A stretch of DNA of 23,371 nt. Source: a virus. Made by a program: the position numbers and the translations under genes. Numbering within the stretch: the first letter of the stretch is position 1; every line of letters starts with the position of its first letter. Below the pieces are notes generated by a model. It searched no databases. It was not told where the DNA came from and worked only from the letters and a program-made list of their open reading frames with translations. The stretch is taken from positions 1 to 23,371 of the IMG/VR virus record IMGVR_UViG_3300036978_000130; one strand, given 5' to 3'. Shown here piece after piece: positions 21,064-23,371 of the stretch.

Positions 21064-21306
21064 ATGACGATAAACACTTACGACGAATTTAAAACGCATA
21101 TTCGCGAGACACTTGAGTCGCAAGGATCGACACGCGGAGAACTTGCGCTTGCGATGGATCGAGCAGGGATACTCCGAGCGCACACGGTGAGGTGCTTGCT
21201 TGGTACACCTGGTACGGTCATTGGGAAACGAAAGCCGGCATTTGATTCTGCGCTTGCCATTGCTGGCGCGGCAGGGTTCGACATCGTTCTCCGCAAACGC
21301 ACATGA
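21064..21306 (+). CDS. 80-residue HTH-like protein (possible regulator)
   Basis: Starts MTINTYDEFKTHIRETLESQ. Residues about 22-70 have a helix-turn-helix-like order: TRGELALAMDRAGILRAHTV, then RCLLGTPGTVIG, then FDSALAIAGAAGFDIVLRKR, with the last segment resembling the C-terminal helix of XRE-type repressors and antitoxins. The assignment is moderate. It follows an apparently leaderless promoter and is joined to the next HTH gene by an ATGA overlap. Confidence 0.7.
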   Translation: MTINTYDEFKTHIRETLESQGSTRGELALAMDRAGILRAHTVRCLLGTPGTVIGKRKPAFDSALAIAGAAGFDIVLRKRT

Positions 21307-21626
21307 TCACCAAGCGTATAGCCATCGTCGCTGTCAATGAGGACGGCTATCGCATCGGGCAATCGCATCACAACGCACGGATCTCAGATTATGCAGTCCA
21401 ATGCATAAGAGATGCACGGGAGGAAAGGGGTCTTTCCTACGGCAAACTTGCGTCAATGTTCAAACTGTCAAAGTCAACCATACAGAAACTATGCAACTAT
21501 GAAAGACGCGCCCAAATCCCTCGCGCTTACAAAAAAGTCACCCAGTACCTCTGTGATCAAACGACCAGTGGGCAAACCCAAGCGCGGCCCGGTCATGCAC
21601 AACCCCAAGGCAGCGGAAGTACTTGA
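21303..21626 (+). CDS. Small phage HTH protein
   Basis: 107 residues, starting MITKRIAIVAVNEDGYRIGQ. Residues about 22-70 follow the common phage HTH pattern 'HHNARISDYAVQCIRDAREE' then 'RGLSYGKLASMFKLSKSTIQ' then 'KLCNYERRAQIPRAY'. It probably binds DNA, and may act with HNH or terminase functions. Its last 40 codons overlap the terminase small-subunit gene in another frame and are low-complexity (TTSGQTQARPGH), so the functional part probably ends near residue 75. Confidence 0.75.
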   Translation: MITKRIAIVAVNEDGYRIGQSHHNARISDYAVQCIRDAREERGLSYGKLASMFKLSKSTIQKLCNYERRAQIPRAYKKVTQYLCDQTTSGQTQARPGHAQPQGSGST

Positions 21627-21963
21627 TTGGCTGGCAAGTGGTGGAACCCTGCTTGAGTTTGCCAAGCGCAAGGGCAACCCGGAAGTCCGCACGGTTCACC
21701 TATGGAAAGAGGAAGACGAGGAATTTGCTGCACTTTACAAGGTTGCCCGTGACAAGGGACAAGAGGCGATGCTTGAGGAATGCAAGACCCTGTGCGACAC
21801 GGAGCCTACAGACGCAGTACAAGCCGCTTGGAGACGTTTGCAGGTCGATACCCGGATGAAGTGCCTTCGGATGTGGAACCCCGCACGGTGGGCAGAGCGC
21901 GTTGACATGAACCACTCTGGTGGCATCAGCCTGATGGTGGCAACGGGCGTACCGGAGCGTTAA
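21499..21963 (+). CDS. terS: Terminase small subunit (TerS)
   Basis: 154 residues from the ATG at 21499. The frame is open to an ATG at 21412, but that part reads as a shadow of the HTH gene. A Lys/Pro-rich N-terminus leads to a DNA-binding region about 35-60 (AAEVLDWLASGGTLLEFAKR). Next come a helical oligomerisation part, EEFAALYKVARDKGQEAMLE, and the family signature AAWRRLQVDTRMKCLRMWNP followed by ARWAERVD, as in Sf6 gp1-like small terminases. It recognises the packaging site and stimulates TerL. No Shine-Dalgarno is seen; it overlaps the HTH gene by 128 bases, and an ATG at 21595 is an alternative start. Its stop overlaps the TerL start (TAATG). Confidence 0.88.
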   Translation: MKDAPKSLALTKKSPSTSVIKRPVGKPKRGPVMHNPKAAEVLDWLASGGTLLEFAKRKGNPEVRTVHLWKEEDEEFAALYKVARDKGQEAMLEECKTLCDTEPTDAVQAAWRRLQVDTRMKCLRMWNPARWAERVDMNHSGGISLMVATGVPER

Positions 21964-23288
21964 TGGCTCGCACCGTCAGTTTGCAGTACAAGCCAAGAGC
22001 ATGGCAACGGACTTGCCATGTCAGTAAGCGCAGGTTCACTGTGCTTGCCCTGCATCGTCGCGCCGGCAAGACCGAACTTGCCATCATGGAATTGATTGAC
22101 AAGGCGATCCGGTTCAAGCAGGAACTTGGCCTGTTCTTCTACATTGCTCCGTTCCTGAAGCAAGCCAAAGCAATCGCCTGGGCGCGACTCAAACAGAAAC
22201 TCGCGCCCCTTGTTCTTGAGAACGCGATTGAGATTAACGAGGGCGAACTGCTTGTCACGTTCAAGCACAATGGGTGCGTCATCCGTATATTCGGCGGCGA
22301 CAACCCTGATGCAATGCGTGGTGTGCGCCTTGACGGCTGCGTGATTGACGAGGTGTCACAGGTCAAACCGGAGGTGTGGAACGACATCATTCAGCCGGCA
22401 CTGTCTGACCGTCAGGGCTGGGCAATGTTCATTGGGACACCAAGTGGCATCAACCTGTTCAGCGAGTTGTACTACCGCGCACAGACGCTGCCCGATTGGA
22501 ACGCCGCCCGGTACACGGTCTTTGACACTCAAGCAATTGACCCTAAGGAAGTTGAACGCCTCAAACGCGACATGCCTGAGACTGCGTTTGCTCGCGAGTA
22601 CCTGTGCGATTTCGCCGCCGCCGGCGATGACCAGTTGATCAGCCTGTCAGACGCTGAACTTGCAGCAACACGCATATATACAGACAAGGATATTGAAGGC
22701 TCACCCCGCATCCTTGGCGTTGATCCCGCTCGGTTCGGTGACGACCGCAGCGTGATCTTCAAACGTCAAGGCCTTGTGACGTACCCGCCCCTTGTGTACA
22801 GGGGCATTGACAACATGGAGTTGGCTGCTCGCGTTGCATCGGTCATGGAGTCATGGGAGCCGGATGCCGTATTCGTTGACAGCGGTGCGGGTGCAGGGGT
22901 CATTGACCGATTACGTCAACTTGACTTTGACCCCATCGAAGTGCCGTTCGGTGGTCGCGCCATTCAGCCTGACCAATTTGTCAACAGGCGCACTGAGATG
23001 TGGTGGGGCATGAAGGAATGGATTGAGCAGGGTGGATCAATCCCAAACGATGTGGCGTTGAAGCAAGAAATGGCAACGCCCGTGTATTGGTTTGACCAGG
23101 CAGGCCGCAAAGTCCTTGAGTCAAAGGACGAGATCAAGAAGCGTTTGCAAGGTGGCGCATCACCCGACCTTGCCGATGCGCTCGCGTTGACGTTTGCGTA
23201 TCCGGTTCGTAAACGATCCTTATTTGACAAATACAAGCGCAAGTACAAGTCAGACGAAGAGTATGACCCGTACAAACATGTTGTCTAG
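21963..23288 (+). CDS. terL: Terminase large subunit (TerL), packaging ATPase-nuclease
   Basis: 441 residues, complete. N-terminal ATPase: Walker A HRRAGKT (31-37), Walker B CVIDE (126-130), coupling motif IGTPSG (157-162). C-terminal RNase H-like nuclease: GVDPARFGDD (252-260, D254), VFVDSGAGAG (303-312, D306) and SPDLADALALT (400-410, D405), giving the acidic metal site. It drives DNA into the prohead and cuts concatemers. The start ATG shares a base with the TerS stop, so the two are co-translated. The stop codon TAG is the first part of the second TAGTACCCGTATG copy. Confidence 0.97.
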   Translation: MARTVSLQYKPRAWQRTCHVSKRRFTVLALHRRAGKTELAIMELIDKAIRFKQELGLFFYIAPFLKQAKAIAWARLKQKLAPLVLENAIEINEGELLVTFKHNGCVIRIFGGDNPDAMRGVRLDGCVIDEVSQVKPEVWNDIIQPALSDRQGWAMFIGTPSGINLFSELYYRAQTLPDWNAARYTVFDTQAIDPKEVERLKRDMPETAFAREYLCDFAAAGDDQLISLSDAELAATRIYTDKDIEGSPRILGVDPARFGDDRSVIFKRQGLVTYPPLVYRGIDNMELAARVASVMESWEPDAVFVDSGAGAGVIDRLRQLDFDPIEVPFGGRAIQPDQFVNRRTEMWWGMKEWIEQGGSIPNDVALKQEMATPVYWFDQAGRKVLESKDEIKKRLQGGASPDLADALALTFAYPVRKRSLFDKYKRKYKSDEEYDPYKHVV

Positions 23289-23298
23289 TACCCGTATG
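23286..23298 (+). repeat. Intergenic 13-mer TAGTACCCGTATG, copy 2
   Basis: Identical to 2832-2844. Here its first three bases are the TerL stop codon. It lies 22 bases before the next ATG. See the finding on the paired copies. Confidence 0.6.
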
Positions 23299-23319
23299 CA
23301 ATGCATTGAGGGCTAATTT

Positions 23320-23371
23320 ATGCTGACGATTCGCCGCGCAACAATTGACGATGTGGAGGTTCTTACGCATA
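23320..23371 (+). CDS. Start of a GNAT-like protein (3' truncated by window)
   Basis: Only 17 codons are visible: MLTIRRATIDDVEVLTH. The pattern 'M-x-IRxATxxDxxxL' is the usual opening of GNAT acetyltransferases. T7-like phages carry GNAT-related proteins among virion genes (T7 gp13-type), so this could be a virion protein or an acetyltransferase. GAGGG lies nine bases upstream. Only the first strand and helix can be judged. Confidence 0.5.
   Translation, partial: MLTIRRATIDDVEVLTH

Noticed and set aside
1-23371. tRNA genes
   Set aside because: No T-loop GGTTCRANYC with matching acceptor and anticodon arms was found by eye; a tRNAscan run would be needed to be certain.
1-23371. CRISPR array or diversity-generating retroelement
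   Set aside because: No regularly spaced repeats and no reverse transcriptase were seen; the variation in tail genes looks like domain exchange, not adenine mutagenesis.

Overview
The window is part of the genome of a tailed double-stranded DNA bacteriophage, probably a podovirus-like or T7-like virion judging from the tail-fibre N-terminus and the very large internal-virion-type protein. Both ends cut through genes: the left edge is inside a large virion gene, and the right edge is just after the terminase large subunit, at the start of a GNAT-like gene. Portal, capsid and most tail genes must therefore lie outside. No integrase, DNA polymerase, RNA polymerase, endolysin or ordinary tRNA was recognised. 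The host cannot be named from the sequence. The phage mixes Shine-Dalgarno starts with two apparently leaderless genes (TATACT-N7-ATG), a layout common in Actinobacteria and Deinococcota but not proof of host.

Layout. (1) 1-12169, plus strand: end of a large internal virion protein, two tail fibre/tailspike genes with pectate-lyase-type beta-helices, a small coiled-coil membrane protein, two further probable adsorption or structural genes, then a tightly overlapped cassette (lipoprotein-like membrane protein, 37-residue membrane peptide, metallophosphoesterase) and a small HExxH protein. (2) 12169-18672, minus strand: an early/middle-type operon read right to left, closed by a rho-independent terminator at 12169-12210. 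It carries a helix-turn-helix protein, a DNA cytosine-C5 methyltransferase, many small proteins coupled by ATGA overlaps, an HNH endonuclease, and an ERF recombinase plus Gp157 pair with its own promoter. (3) 18673-19630: about 0.96 kb without a convincing gene, containing a candidate large, multi-helix RNA of about 720 nt (18801-19521, plus strand). (4) 19631-23371, plus strand: small genes of unknown function, two helix-turn-helix-like proteins, terminase small and large subunits, and the start of a GNAT-like gene.

How the parts fit. The minus operon would supply DNA modification, regulation and recombination. The right plus operon runs into DNA packaging and, beyond the window, virion assembly. 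The left plus block supplies adsorption and probably lysis functions. The adsorption genes are compositional mosaics: G+C-rich conserved frames hold A+T-rich variable modules.

The most interesting object is the 18801-19521 region. Its two ends can pair in a helix of 15 of 16 positions. It holds about a dozen local helices, GNRA and UNCG tetraloops that only make sense on the plus strand, and a loop that can pair 9 bp with a distant segment. It fits the size and setting of the phage-associated large RNAs GOLLD and ROOL, but I cannot assign it to either without a covariance-model search.
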